64,000 bases of DNA. Origin: Pseudomonas sp. MH9.2 (GTDB lineage Bacteria; Pseudomonadota; Gammaproteobacteria; Pseudomonadales; Pseudomonadaceae). The notes beneath the pieces were generated by a model, which was not told where the DNA came from, did not search any database, and worked only from the letters and a program-made list of their open reading frames with translations. The stretch covers positions 5,360,501 to 5,424,500 of the forward strand of contig NZ_CP133784.1 of the NCBI RefSeq assembly GCF_034353875.1, read 5' to 3'. The stretch's first letter is position 1. The number at the start of each line of letters is the position of its first letter. A program made the position numbers and the translations under genes. Shown here piece by piece: positions 9,674 to 18,935 of the stretch.

Positions 9674-10582
9674 ATGACCTGCCTTATTTCCAGTGTTGTC
9701 ACGCCTCGCAAGGGTATCATCCTCGCAGGCGGTTCGGGCAGCCGACTTCATCCAATTACTCGCGGTGTCTCCAAGCAACTACTGCCTGTATATGATAAAC
9801 CCATGATCTATTATCCCTTGTCGGTGCTGATGTTGGCGGGTATTCGCGAAGTGCTGATTATTTCTACGCCGGAAGATTTACCCAACTTTCGAAAGTTACT
9901 GGGTGATGGCTCCGAATTTGGTATTGAGCTTGGCTATGCCGAGCAGCCCTCGCCGGATGGCTTGGCCCAAGCCTTTCTCATCGGTGAGGCTTTTATAGGT
10001 AATAGTGATGTGTGTTTGATTCTAGGCGATAACATATTCTATGGTTACGGGTTCAGCGCCATGCTGCTAAAAGCTGCTAATAGTCAATGCGGCGCGACAG
10101 TGTTCGGCTATCATGTCAGCGATCCAGAGCGTTTTGGCGTGGTCGAGTTTGATGCTGAGGGTAAGGCGCTTTCCATTGAGGAAAAACCACTTCAGCCTAA
10201 GTCAAGCTACGCGGTTACAGGGTTGTATTTTTACGATAATGCCGTGGTGGAGCTGGCCCGACAAGTGAAACCATCTGCACGTGGAGAACTGGAAATTACC
10301 GATTTGAATAATGCCTATCTGCTGCGCGGTCAATTGCAGGTGAGTCTGCTGGGACGCGGTTTTGCTTGGCTGGATACAGGGACCCATGATTCGCTTATGG
10401 AGGCCAGTCAGTTCGTGCATACCATCGAGGCCCGTCAGGGGTTGAAGGTGGCCTGTTTGGAGGAGATCGCTTTTAACCAAGGCTGGCTCAGCGCAGAACA
10501 ACTAGCTATCCAGGCTCAAGCCTTGAGCAAGACAGGCTATGGACAGTATCTGCAACGCTTGCTCATTGAGGACGTTGTGTAA
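9674..10582 (+). CDS. rmlA: Glucose-1-phosphate thymidylyltransferase RmlA
   Basis: 302 residues from ATG 9674, which has GGAG six bases upstream; a TTG at 9662 would overlap that site. The nucleotide-binding loop is [16 protein letters not shown], followed by [20 protein letters not shown] and GDNIFYG, all diagnostic of RmlA-type enzymes. It makes dTDP-glucose from dTTP and glucose-1-phosphate and is usually feedback-inhibited by dTDP-rhamnose. The loop has Ser where most homologues have Thr (GSGTRL), a conservative change. Its stop overlaps the rmlC start (TAATG). Confidence 0.96.
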   Translation: MTCLISSVVTPRKGIILAGGSGSRLHPITRGVSKQLLPVYDKPMIYYPLSVLMLAGIREVLIISTPEDLPNFRKLLGDGSEFGIELGYAEQPSPDGLAQAFLIGEAFIGNSDVCLILGDNIFYGYGFSAMLLKAANSQCGATVFGYHVSDPERFGVVEFDAEGKALSIEEKPLQPKSSYAVTGLYFYDNAVVELARQVKPSARGELEITDLNNAYLLRGQLQVSLLGRGFAWLDTGTHDSLMEASQFVHTIEARQGLKVACLEEIAFNQGWLSAEQLAIQAQALSKTGYGQYLQRLLIEDVV

Positions 10583-11124
10583 TGAAAGTGATCGAAACGG
10601 TGTTACCGGGTGTTTTGATCATTGAGCCCAGAGTATTTGGCGATCATCGTGGTTTTTTCATCGAGACTTTTCAGACTGAGCGATATCGCGAGATTGGTAT
10701 CGAGTTGCCGTTCGTGCAGGACAATTACTCACGCTCGCCGCGAGGTGTTTTGCGTGGTTTACATTTCCAGCGTTCGCGGCCTCAGGGTAAGCTGGTGGGT
10801 GTTAGCCGCGGCGCGGTGTATGACGTGGTGGTGGACATCCAGCCGGGTTCTCCAACCTGCGGACAGTTTGTTGGCGTTGAATTGAATGATGAGAATCATA
10901 GGCAGATGTGGATTCCCCCGGGCTATGCCCATGGCTTCTGTGTGCTCAGCGAGGTGGCAGATTTTCAGTACAAATGCACTGATCTGTATTTTCCTGATGA
11001 TGAGGGTGGGCTTCTATGGTGCGATCCCGACCTGAAGATTCCATGGCCGGTGGGCGAGCTGCAATTGTCAGCCAAGGACCAGCACTACCCCCGCTTGCGT
11101 GACTTGTTGATGGGAGTTGGGTAA
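10582..11124 (+). CDS. rmlC: dTDP-4-dehydrorhamnose 3,5-epimerase RmlC
   Basis: 180 residues, the usual family length. Cupin-fold markers are HRGFFIETF, VQDNYSRSPRGVLRGLHFQ (containing the catalytic His) and IPPGYAHGFCVLS. It epimerises C3 and C5 of dTDP-4-keto-6-deoxyglucose to give dTDP-4-keto-rhamnose. It is coupled to rmlA by a 1-base overlap. Because rmlD is absent from this operon, dTDP-L-rhamnose would need an RmlD encoded elsewhere. It is the last intact gene of the polysaccharide cluster before the insertion sequences. Confidence 0.95.
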   Translation: MKVIETVLPGVLIIEPRVFGDHRGFFIETFQTERYREIGIELPFVQDNYSRSPRGVLRGLHFQRSRPQGKLVGVSRGAVYDVVVDIQPGSPTCGQFVGVELNDENHRQMWIPPGYAHGFCVLSEVADFQYKCTDLYFPDDEGGLLWCDPDLKIPWPVGELQLSAKDQHYPRLRDLLMGVG

Positions 11125-11443
11125 AACGGGTAGTACTTGGGGATTTGCCGGCATGGTGCGGCTTAGGAAATGGAGGATCACGCAGTGTCCTCGATAGCTT
11201 GGGATCACCGAATAGACAAAAGCGCCGTTCAGAACTGGATTCGGCGGACACTACTGAGCTTGTGGGATCTGCTCTCTACGGAAACTCCAAGTAACTTCGG
11301 CCTGCCATGGAATTAGTCATTTAAAGCTCGGGCTATTGCGTTCTCTTTCGTATATTTTATGCCAAGTGACGAGTGAGCAGGCTTTCAGCCTTGCTTCATA
11401 TTTATCAGACGCACTTAGCCCATACCCGTTAAACATTTTCGTG
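11125..11443. other. 319-base region between rmlC and the IS30 element
   Basis: No gene, clear hairpin terminator or RNA gene was recognised. The sequence is interrupted on its right by the first IS30 copy. Confidence 0.5.
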
Positions 11444-12509
11444 CCTGAATTCAACACATAAGTGCAACGCTCACCCCCGCATAGACTTCATACGGTGTCT
11501 TCCAGCCCAGGCGTTTGCGAGGGCGTAAATTTATCTGCGCGACCACACGGTTTACAGCAGCAACCGTCAGCTTGCTGAAGTCACTGCCTTTGGGAAAATA
11601 CTGGCGGAGCAAACCGTTGGTATTTTCATTCGTGCCGCGCTGGCACGACGAATACGGGTCGGCAAAATAGACCTGGCAACGGCTCTTGTTCGCGATGCGC
11701 TCATGGCCGGCAAACTCCTTGCCGTTGTCCAGCGTCAACGTATGCACCACATGCCCATTGAACTGTAAATTGATCGCCCGAGTGACTTGGCGGCTATCTG
11801 AGCGCTTGACCGGGTAAGCGCTCAGATAGCCGCTTTTACGCTCAACCAGAGTGACCAAATTACCGCCCACCCCATGCACTGTGTCACCTTCCCAGTCGCC
11901 CAGCCGTTCTCGAGTTTCGACCTCAGCAGGACGTTCGGTGATCGACACCCGATTTCGCAACTGTCCCCGCCGGTCGTGGCTTCCATAGCGTTTACGGTAA
12001 CGCTTTCGACGGTGCCGCAGATGCGTATAAAGCTCGCCTCCGCCCTGTTTGTCGGTGGCAATAAACCGATAAATCCACTCATGACTGACCGCCTGATCTG
12101 GTCGCTCTTGCTTGAGCCGATGACAAATCTGCTCTGGGCTCATTCCATGGTTGAGCCATATCGCAAGGTGATGACTCAACCAGGTAACCGGTTTGCAAAA
12201 CTTCCGAGCCCCGGCGCGCCGGACATCACTTTCATGGGTCGCCGAAACCGCCTCGTAAACATTTTCAGAACGGTTGCGGCGAACCTCACGACTAATCGTC
12301 GAAGGGTGCACGCCCACCTGTTTAGCAATATTTGCTTGGCTCTCTTTAGCCCTCAGACCCGCTTCAATCTGGTAACGTTGGCCCTGAGTCAGCTGCCGGT
12401 AAGGCGTGGTCATCTGCGCTTGAATCCTTTGGTGTGAGAGCCTGGATTCTACCGGTGGCTGGCTCTCTGCCTCTCGTTTCAAGCGTTGCAGTTATTCTAT
12501 GAATTCAGG
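11444..12509 (-). mobile_element. IS30-family insertion sequence, copy 1
   Basis: 1066 bp bounded by imperfect terminal inverted repeats that both begin CCTGAATTCA and continue to TGCAACGCT. It carries one transposase gene on the minus strand. A near-identical copy lies at 26204-27269 in the same orientation. The bases flanking this copy (GTG on the left, GGG on the right) do not form a target duplication, unlike copy 2. That is consistent with a later deletion or recombination at this copy. Confidence 0.92.
11451..12413 (-). CDS. IS30-family transposase (copy 1)
   Basis: About 320 residues from ATG 12413 (MTTPYRQLTQGQRYQIE); a TTG further upstream lies inside the terminal repeat. The N-terminal helix-turn-helix contains VHPSTISREVRRN. 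The DDE catalytic residues are in GDWEGDTVHG, TLDNGKEFAGH and GTNENTNGLLRQYFPKG. The gene is intact and differs from copy 2 by only a few substitutions, so transposition or duplication was recent. Confidence 0.93.
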   Translation of the reverse strand: MTTPYRQLTQGQRYQIEAGLRAKESQANIAKQVGVHPSTISREVRRNRSENVYEAVSATHESDVRRAGARKFCKPVTWLSHHLAIWLNHGMSPEQICHRLKQERPDQAVSHEWIYRFIATDKQGGGELYTHLRHRRKRYRKRYGSHDRRGQLRNRVSITERPAEVETRERLGDWEGDTVHGVGGNLVTLVERKSGYLSAYPVKRSDSRQVTRAINLQFNGHVVHTLTLDNGKEFAGHERIANKSRCQVYFADPYSSCQRGTNENTNGLLRQYFPKGSDFSKLTVAAVNRVVAQINLRPRKRLGWKTPYEVYAGVSVALMC

Positions 12510-12701
12510 GGGTGTTATCTATAGGTTCGGCAGCGCGATCAGAATAGTTAGTTGAGCCGTGTTGTTAGCCAGCTCATGGGCGTATGCCTTTACATTGCCG
12601 AACGGGCGTTGGCCTAACATCTAAAGCAACATTTACTTAAGTTAAACAGAATTATCAGGGTGGCCGCCTGTCATTAAGTTGAGGCCAGGATTATATCGCG
12701 A

Positions 12702-13061
12702 TCACGCGACACATTGAGGGATTAAAACGTTATGCGGGTGGTTGCGCCACAGGTTAAAACTGCCCAACAGCCAGTTCAGTTCCTGGACAGTCAGCGCGAT
12801 GGGCTCGTCGGTGAAGTCGGGCGCGGTTTTGAAACGTTCAGACTCCATGCGCTTGAGGCAAAGACAAAAACCGTTGCACTCCCAGTAAAAGATTTTCACT
12901 CGGTTCCGGTGACGATTCAGAAAAACGAAAAGCACAGAGTCCAATACCGCTACTGTGATATCCATCTCGACCAGGACGGCCAAGCCATCGATGGATTTTC
13001 TGAAGTCGACCGGTTTGGCGTAGAGGTACATTTTTTGTACCTTCACATCGGGTCCTATCAT
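12702..13061 (-). pseudogene. Relic of IS66-family TnpB (accessory protein)
   Basis: Translation from ATG 13061 gives a TnpB-like protein: MYLYAKPVDFRKSIDGLAVL, then DSVLFVFLNRHRNRVKIFYW and ELNWLLGSFNLWR, the conserved blocks of IS66 Orf2. It is near full length (about 119 residues), but no intact tnpA or tnpC partner is beside it and no element ends were found. It is therefore treated as a remnant. IS66 TnpB is needed for transposition but has no known catalytic activity. Confidence 0.75.
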
Positions 13062-13279
13062 GGGAAGCTGGCTTCTGAAAAAAGTACTGGAGCACAGCAT
13101 CGCGGATCAACTCGCGACTTTCAATGTGCGGATGATGGATTAGTTACGTCGTTCCTCGAATGGCATGTTGCTCAATCCCTTGGATGTACACGTCAGATAA
13201 GGTGTCAAGCCATTTGTAGCCTCTCCTGCACTGGCGATGTCTCAGTGTGTACCCACTATTGGGAGGTGGGTATAGAACG

Positions 13280-13906
13280 TCAGGCAAGTGCGTTGCGCTT
13301 GGCGATGTCGGCTAACTCCACTAGGGTGCCAATATTGAGTTTGTTCATTACTCGTATTTTGTAGGTGCTGATGGTCTTGTTGCTTAGCGCCATATCGACA
13401 CCCACCTCTTTATTAGACTTGCCCAAGGCCAGTTGCCTGAGTACCGACATTTCTCGATCAGACAGCCTGTTCAGTAAGTCTAACTCGCTTGCCTGAGCAT
13501 CGCTGCGTCTCACAGAGTTGAATGCCAGATTAGGGAAATAGTGGTAGCCTGACATCACTGCTCTTATTGCATTGACTAACTCGCCCAAATCACCGGTCTT
13601 GCATACATAACCTGCTGCGCCTGCCTGCATGCAGCGTGTAGAATAGAGGCTTGCTGGCTGGGAACTGAGTACTACTATCTTTAATCGAAGACTCAAGGCG
13701 CTTAGCCTCATGATGACTTCCAAACCATCAAATTTTGGAATGCTAATGTCGAGAATTACAAGATCAGGTAACTGTTCGCGGACCTGCTGAATCGCATCCA
13801 CACCATTGTCAACTTCAATGATGTTCTGGAAGCCCTCACGCTCCAACAGAATGCTGACCGCCATGCGTATTAAGGGATAATCGTCAACGATCAATGCCGT
13901 TTTCAT
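13280..13906 (-). CDS. Two-component response regulator, BvgA/EvgA-like (LuxR-type HTH)
   Basis: 208 residues. The receiver domain occupies residues 1 to about 120: acidic pair D8-D9, phosphoacceptor D53 in LVILDISIPKFDG, and conserved Lys in GYVCKTGD. The LuxR/NarL HTH at the C-terminus reads LSDREMSVLRQLALGKSN and NKTISTYKIRVMNKL, ending ELADIAKRNALA. The overall match to BvgA of Bordetella is strong. No sensor kinase is adjacent, so it is an orphan in this window. It lies between an IS66 relic and the interrupted galU gene. Genes controlled are unknown, but surface-polysaccharide control is plausible from position. Confidence 0.9.
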   Translation of the reverse strand: MKTALIVDDYPLIRMAVSILLEREGFQNIIEVDNGVDAIQQVREQLPDLVILDISIPKFDGLEVIMRLSALSLRLKIVVLSSQPASLYSTRCMQAGAAGYVCKTGDLGELVNAIRAVMSGYHYFPNLAFNSVRRSDAQASELDLLNRLSDREMSVLRQLALGKSNKEVGVDMALSNKTISTYKIRVMNKLNIGTLVELADIAKRNALA

Positions 13907-13959
13907 GTGATTACTCCAAGAGTGTCAGTTGCTGAAAACACTGAGCGCTATTAAAGGGC

Positions 13960-14241
13960 TTGGTAGTTATGCCGTTTGTAAAAACTGCACATGATATGGT
14001 GTGTGGAGGTTTGGCATGTTTTATAGTCATTCTATTATACGTTTTTCTTGGGTTGGTAATGGGTAAGGTGAAGTCTCGCTTTTATTATCATCGGTTTTGC
14101 TCTGCTTTTCAGAATTTGAGCAGTGTTGTTGAGTCGATCATAGTGTTTAAGGAGCGAGTCTTGGGGTTGAGAATAAATACAATTGGAATGCGTGGCTATA
14201 TGTTTCGAAAGAAATACAGAACGAGACCGGCCCAGGTCTAA
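13960..14241 (+). CDS. Small hypothetical protein with one membrane segment
   Basis: 93 residues, not recognised. Residues about 14-36 are hydrophobic (LACFIVILLYVFLGLVMG) and the remainder is strongly basic (VFKERVLGLRIN, KYRTRPAQV). No good ribosome-binding site precedes the ATG. It may be a small inner-membrane protein or a chance frame. Confidence 0.3.
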   Translation: MVVMPFVKTAHDMVCGGLACFIVILLYVFLGLVMGKVKSRFYYHRFCSAFQNLSSVVESIIVFKERVLGLRINTIGMRGYMFRKKYRTRPAQV

Positions 14242-14724
14242 GATACCTTCATCTGCAGCGATATTTGATGTGGTTTTACCCATCTCGTTTCTTGTGTGGG
14301 TCATATTATTACTCGGCTAAAGTCGATATTTGATAATATTTTAAACTGTTTTAGATGCAGGGAGCCTATTGATATCTCGTGAACCCAGAGTGGAGTCCTT
14401 GCGTAACATTTTCATCATCATCATTCATTTCGCAGGGTAGCCTTTACGTGTTCTACCATGCAATTGAATAGTTTTTCCGCACAATGGCAGCCACTACTTA
14501 ATGCCATAATTCGTTGGTTTTATCCAATCGCAGAACGCGACAATAGATAACATTATTATTTAATTGGACAAAAAATAACATTTTAGATGCTTTCTATGTC
14601 GTTATGTGTATAAGAATTTGTTTGAAAAGCTGCACCTGTGGGCCAGTAAGTAGAAGGCTTATTGCGGCAAGTAAATTTTCCTGATGTTGTTATCAAATGC
14701 TCTTGGCGTTAAAAAGGACGATCC
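14242..14724. other. 483-base AT-rich region upstream of galU
   Basis: No gene is recognised. It precedes the galU start, where AAGGA lies about six bases before the ATG, so it presumably contains the galU promoter. Confidence 0.45.
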
Positions 14725-14929
14725 ATGATTCGTAAATGTCTTTTTCCTGCTGCCGGTTACGGCACGCGTTTTTTGCCTGCTACTAAGGCGATGTTGCCAA
14801 TCGTTAACAAGCCGCTTATCCAGTACGCAGTCGAGGAAGCTCGTGATGCGTGTTTGCAGCACATGGCGATTGTGACCGGTCGTGGCAAGCGGGCCCTTGA
14901 GGATCATTTTGATATCAGCTACGAGCTAG
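14725..14929 (+). pseudogene. galU: galU, 5' part, interrupted by IS5
   Basis: UTP-glucose-1-phosphate uridylyltransferase, N-terminal 68 codons: [19 protein letters not shown] (the nucleotide-binding loop) through [10 protein letters not shown]. At 14930 an IS5-family element enters and adds three foreign codons before a stop. GalU makes UDP-glucose for lipopolysaccharide core, exopolysaccharides and trehalose. Removing the IS and one CTAG copy rejoins the frame exactly as DISYE-LEHQIRG, so the gene was whole before insertion. Whether another galU exists in the genome cannot be seen here. Confidence 0.92.
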
Positions 14930-16125
14930 GGAAACTCTGAAAAAGGTTTCCAAATCTGGTGAAATGTCCTCCATCACATGAGCTGAACGGTTAAGCCCCA
15001 TGAAGCAGATTTCTTTCGCCGATGCTGAGTACGCAGGTAAACGTAAGCGAACCCGCCGTGAGATTTTCCTGAGCGAGATGGACAAGGTCGTCCCCTGGAA
15101 GGGGTTGATCGCCTTGATCGAGCCGCATTATCCAAAAGGCGAAGGGGGCCGGCCGGCGTATCCGTTGATGGCCATGTTGCGGGTACATCTGATGCAGAAC
15201 TGGTTCGGTTACAGCGACCCGGCCATGGAAGAGTCGCTGTATGAAACAACGATTCTGCGCCAGTTCGCGGGGTTGAACCTGGAACGCATTCCCGACGAAA
15301 CCACGACTCTCAACTTCCGCCGCTTGCTGGAGAAAAACCATCTCGCCGGGGGCATTCTTGAGGTCATCAATGGCTATCTGGGTGACCGAGGGCTGATGCT
15401 TCGTCAAGGCACTATTGTTGACGCCACGATCATTCACGCACCGACCTCGACCAAGAATAAAGAGGGTAAACGAGACCCCGAAATGCACCAGACCAAAAAA
15501 GGCAATCAGTACTTTTTTGGGATGAAAGCGCACATCGGAGTCGACGCTGATACGGGCCTGACGCACAGCGTGGTGGGCACGGCAGCCAATGTCGCGGACG
15601 TGACCCTAGTCGATCAATTGCTGCATGGAGAAGAGACCCATATCTGTGGCGATGCGGGCTACACCGGGGTGCAAAAGCGCCCTGAACATGAAGGGCGTGA
15701 AATGATCTGGTCGATCTCTGCTCGGCCCAGCAGCCGTCGCAAGCATGGGGAGCAAAGCGTCATTGGTCGCGCGCTGCGCAAGATTGAATACGCAAAATCG
15801 CAGACGCGAGCCAAGGTTGAGCATCCGTTTCGAGTGATCAAACGCCAGTTTGGTTACACCAAAGTGCGGTTTCGCGGACTGGTAAAAAACACCGCGCAGT
15901 TGGTGACACTGTTTGCGCTGTCGAATCTGTGGATGGCGCGCCGACATTTGATGGAGCCTGTAGGACAGGTACGTCCGCAGTATGGAAATTAAGGGTTAAC
16001 AAGTGCCTGAAAGAGGCTTATTGATCGAAAAAAATTGATATTTCAAAAAAATCAGCGAAGTGCTCTCTTTTTGAGAGCCTGACGCCCGATTTTCCGGAAA
16101 GAGGAGGCCTTATTTCAGACCTTCC
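14930..16125 (+). mobile_element. IS5-family insertion sequence inside galU
   Basis: 1196 bp. The ends are inverted repeats: the left end starts GGAAACTCTGAAAAAGG, and the right end read inward starts GGAAGGTCTGAAATAAGG. It is flanked by a perfect 4-bp target duplication CTAG at 14926-14929 and 16126-16129, the YTAR-type target of IS5 elements. One intact transposase gene lies on the plus strand. A second, decayed copy is at 24725-25928. Confidence 0.95.
15000..15992 (+). CDS. IS5-family transposase (intact)
   Basis: 330 residues. The N-terminal DUF772-type region contains PLMAMLRVHLMQNWFGYSD and YETTILRQFAGL. The DDE residues are in VDATIIHAPTSTKNK, CGDAGYTGVQKR and RAKVEHPFRVIKRQFGY. There are no stops or frameshifts, so the element may still be active. 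Compared with the copy at 24869-25858, it lacks the VQ repeat and the premature stops. Confidence 0.95.
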   Translation: MKQISFADAEYAGKRKRTRREIFLSEMDKVVPWKGLIALIEPHYPKGEGGRPAYPLMAMLRVHLMQNWFGYSDPAMEESLYETTILRQFAGLNLERIPDETTTLNFRRLLEKNHLAGGILEVINGYLGDRGLMLRQGTIVDATIIHAPTSTKNKEGKRDPEMHQTKKGNQYFFGMKAHIGVDADTGLTHSVVGTAANVADVTLVDQLLHGEETHICGDAGYTGVQKRPEHEGREMIWSISARPSSRRKHGEQSVIGRALRKIEYAKSQTRAKVEHPFRVIKRQFGYTKVRFRGLVKNTAQLVTLFALSNLWMARRHLMEPVGQVRPQYGN

Positions 16126-16746
16126 CTAGAGCATCAGATCCGAGGCACTGACAAGGAGAAATTCTTGGCTGGTACGCGTGAGTTGATCGAAACTTGCACT
16201 TTCTCATACACGCGCCAGGTGGAGATGAAGGGGCTTGGCCACGCAATTCTTTGCGGCCGTCCTTTGATTGGCGACGAGCCCTTTGCTGTGGTGTTGGCTG
16301 ACGATCTTTGTTTGAATTTGGGGGGCGATGGTGTCTTGGCCCAGATGCTCAAGCTGTACAAGCATTTCCGTTGCTCGATCGTGGCGATCCAGGAAGTACC
16401 GCACGATCAGACTCATAAATATGGTGTTATTGCCGGCGAAGAGATCCGCGAAGGAATTTATCGTATTGACAGCATGGTCGAGAAGCCAAAGCCGGAAGAC
16501 GCTCCGTCCAATCTAGCGATCATTGGTCGTTATATTTTGACCCCTGACATCTTTGATTTGATCGCGTATACAGAACCAGGGAAGGGCGGTGAGATTCAGA
16601 TCACTGATGCTCTTATGAAGCAGGCAAAAAATGGTTGCGTGTTGGCTTATAAGTTTAAAGGTCAACGCTTTGATTGTGGCGGCGCTGAGGGTTTTGTTGA
16701 AGCGACTCACTTTTGCTTTGAGCATATATATCCGAAAGGCATCTGA
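16126..16746 (+). pseudogene. galU: galU, 3' part, after IS5 insertion
   Basis: It resumes galU at LEHQIRGTDKEKFLAG and continues through VEMKGLGHAILCG, AVVLADDLCLN, VEKPKPEDAPSNLAIIGRYI and GGEIQITDALMKQA to a normal C-terminus at 16746. All downstream catalytic and substrate motifs are preserved, and no other lesion is seen. This means inactivation is due to the insertion alone and could be reversed by precise excision. No start codon with a ribosome-binding site serves this fragment. Confidence 0.92.
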
Positions 16747-16802
16747 TGCGCACAGTTTTCTAAGGTGCCGTTTGTTGAATTGGCATCAGGTTTTGTATTC
16801 GT

Positions 16803-17195
16803 ATGAGCGAAGCAGCTATGAGCACAACGGTTTCAAACGAAGACGAACTCAACCACACCATGGGTAATGATTTACAGGGCTGCTTCCACGCACGGTGGTC
16901 TTTGTTGGTTGAACGCATTTGGGCGTTTCCGTCACCAGGGGAAATACGCCGTAAGGTTGACGATCCGTCTGTGGTGTTGGCACGTATCAAGGATCTTCAC
17001 GCTGCGTTGGCGTTGGAGTTGGAAATGGATGGGGCGGAAGGGCTAAGTCTGCTGTTAACTGATTGGCGTTTTAAACTGCGTCTCTCGCCCATCGAACCCG
17101 AAATTTGTGTGTGTGTGGAAAGTCGCGGCGATGTCGCGTTGATGCAGGAGAAAACCACCGAACTGCTTGAGCAGATAGACGGGAGAAGGGACTGA
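16803..17195 (+). pseudogene. C-terminal domain fragment of a phosphomannomutase
   Basis: 130 residues. The segment VERIWAFPSPGEIRRKVDD and then GLSLLLTDWRFKLRLS and VCVESRGDVALMQEKT align with the C-terminal part of ManB/CpsG-type phosphomannomutases (consensus FPSPGEIN..., WRFNLR.SNTEP, VESRGD.ALM). The phosphate-binding SNTEP is degraded to SPIEP, and the three catalytic N-terminal domains are missing. It is most likely a deletion remnant from the polysaccharide cluster. It ends three bases before the rfaH ATG and might still be translated. Confidence 0.65.
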
Positions 17196-17197
17196 GG

Positions 17198-17734
17198 ATG
17201 TTGGCACATAACGGAACAGCTGTTGAGATGATTGGCGACGAGAGCCTTACCTCCAGAGCGTGGTATTTGATCCAGTGCAAGGCGAGCCAGGATGAGCGCG
17301 CTGAAATAAATCTGACCCGCCAAGGGTATATCTGTTTTCGTCCCAAGCACAGTCGTGAACGCGTTACGCGAGGGCTGCGAAAGGATGTCCGTGAGTCTCT
17401 CTTTCCGAGTTATATGTTTATCCAACTAGGCTCTTATGATAACTGGGGGCCACTACGATCTACTCGCGGCGTATCACGGATTGTCAGCTTTGGTGGCAAG
17501 CCGCTAGCGGTTCGTGATGCGCTGATTGCCCGGCTTCATGAGCGCGACAGCGAAGCCACAGTGCAGGCGGATTTTACCTACGGTGAGACGGTGCGTATTA
17601 GTGATGGGCCCTTTGCCGAGCTGGAGGCAATCTTTTTGGCAATGGATGGGGACGAACGAGTGGTGTTGCTGATGAACGTTCTGCAGCGTGAGCAAAGAGT
17701 CTGTCTACCGTTGACAGTTGTGAGTAGACGTTGA
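17198..17734 (+). CDS. rfaH: RfaH-like transcription antiterminator (NusG paralogue)
   Basis: 178 residues. The NGN domain starts at RAWYLIQCKASQDERAEINL and includes GYICFRPKHSRER, RESLFPSYMFIQL and STRGVSRIVSFGGKP, with a C-terminal KOW-like segment containing GPFAELEAIFLAMDGDERVV. RfaH travels with RNA polymerase after recruitment at ops sites and promotes expression of long polysaccharide operons. Its position next to the surface-sugar cluster supports such a role here. No ops element was found near the visible operon start, which lies outside the window. Confidence 0.9.
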   Translation: MLAHNGTAVEMIGDESLTSRAWYLIQCKASQDERAEINLTRQGYICFRPKHSRERVTRGLRKDVRESLFPSYMFIQLGSYDNWGPLRSTRGVSRIVSFGGKPLAVRDALIARLHERDSEATVQADFTYGETVRISDGPFAELEAIFLAMDGDERVVLLMNVLQREQRVCLPLTVVSRR

Positions 17735-17868
17735 GAACACCTCCGAACAGCGGAGCTGACAGGCGTACCTGAGCCGGACTCTATTGATAGGTTAGTGCTC
17801 AGTTACTAATTACGTAGTAGCCACGGGACATACCTGTCGTGAGGCTGGGCGTTTTAAAGGAGCTTAAA

Positions 17869-18117
17869 GTGCGAATCCTCAAAGTAACGCTTGCGCATAT
17901 TCTTTGTGCGTCCCGTGGGTTTTCTCTCTTATTATGCAGTGTACTTTCAACGCTCTCTTTGATGGTGTTCGTCTGGTGTCTCATGGCATGGGAATATATA
18001 AGTGTCTGGCCTGTATTTTTGTCGTTGGGGGGCGCTATAGGCTTTGCAGCGCTGTATCGGTACTACGACATGCTTGTTTTTAGGCTGAGGCCGAAAAGTA
18101 TGAGATTAACGCTATAG
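17869..18117 (+). CDS. Small two-segment membrane protein, unknown function
   Basis: 82 residues from GTG 17869, which is preceded by an AAAGGAG ribosome-binding site six bases upstream; this decides the start over the GTG at 17839. Two hydrophobic helices are visible (LLLCSVLSTLSLMVFVWCLM and VFLSLGGAIGFAALY). The C-terminus is basic. No family is recognised. The good ribosome-binding site makes it likely to be a real gene. Confidence 0.5.
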   Translation: MRILKVTLAHILCASRGFSLLLCSVLSTLSLMVFVWCLMAWEYISVWPVFLSLGGAIGFAALYRYYDMLVFRLRPKSMRLTL

Positions 18118-18210
18118 TAAACCTGAAGAGTGGCTCCTTCAAAAAAGCAATATGGTTGATTTTAAACTGCTGTATATATAACTCCATAGTAAGCTTGATT
18201 AGAGAATGCA

Positions 18211-18411
18211 ATGTCACAAATGTTGAAGTTTTTTTTACGTGCGTTTGCGTTATTAGTGCTGACGTTTGTTTTGATTGTGGTGAATCATTGGGGTAGGCGA
18301 ACGACCGCTTCGTTTGGAGTAAATTGGGACGGTGGGGCTCTTCATATCATAGACTTGTCAGTCGTTTTATTACCTGCTCTTATAGTAGATGAGACAGCCT
18401 CACATTGTTGA
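18211..18411 (+). CDS. Very small hypothetical membrane protein
   Basis: 66 residues with a hydrophobic N-terminal helix (AFALLVLTFVLIVVNHWG) and a second weakly hydrophobic segment (LSVVLLPALIV). No recognised family and only a weak ribosome-binding sequence. It may be a chance frame in AT-rich DNA. Confidence 0.25.
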   Translation: MSQMLKFFLRAFALLVLTFVLIVVNHWGRRTTASFGVNWDGGALHIIDLSVVLLPALIVDETASHC

Positions 18412-18935
18412 TGTGGCACTTCCTAGTCAGTGTGACTGGTTAATTTTTTTAATTTTACCCGTCCTGAATAGGACTCAGAATTTCTTCGAGTACTAGATAT
18501 GTAGTCGTTGTGTATAATATTCAGTGGTGCCCGGTGGAAATATAACATGGCCCACGTTAAGTTGTAGGACTTTTCGTAAATTACAGCTAGGTTGTGCTTT
18601 GATTTTTCGAACGGAAAACCCAGCGCTTGTATCTGAAATTAAGCGAAGTGCCGCATACATTTAAAGCTGTCGGTTGACGCTTGATAATATGATCTCAGAC
18701 GATTGATGAGCGGGTTCATTATATAATGATTGCTCAGGGGCTTTGAAAAAGTGCTCATATGTACTCAAATATATTGTGATGACCTAGCCGAATTTATCAT
18801 GAGTCCGACGAGCTTTTTCGATTTCGATTTCGATTATGTGTAAGTTAGTCCTCTGTGAACGGTTTCTTGCCAACATTGAAGCGGTAATGCCTAGGGAGAC
18901 TACTTTCGCTAGGTATTAACTCTAATATTCCAAAG
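18412..18935. other. AT-rich region without recognised genes
   Basis: 524 bases upstream of an IS5 transposase relic. No coding frame, RNA gene or hairpin stood out on either strand. Confidence 0.5.
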
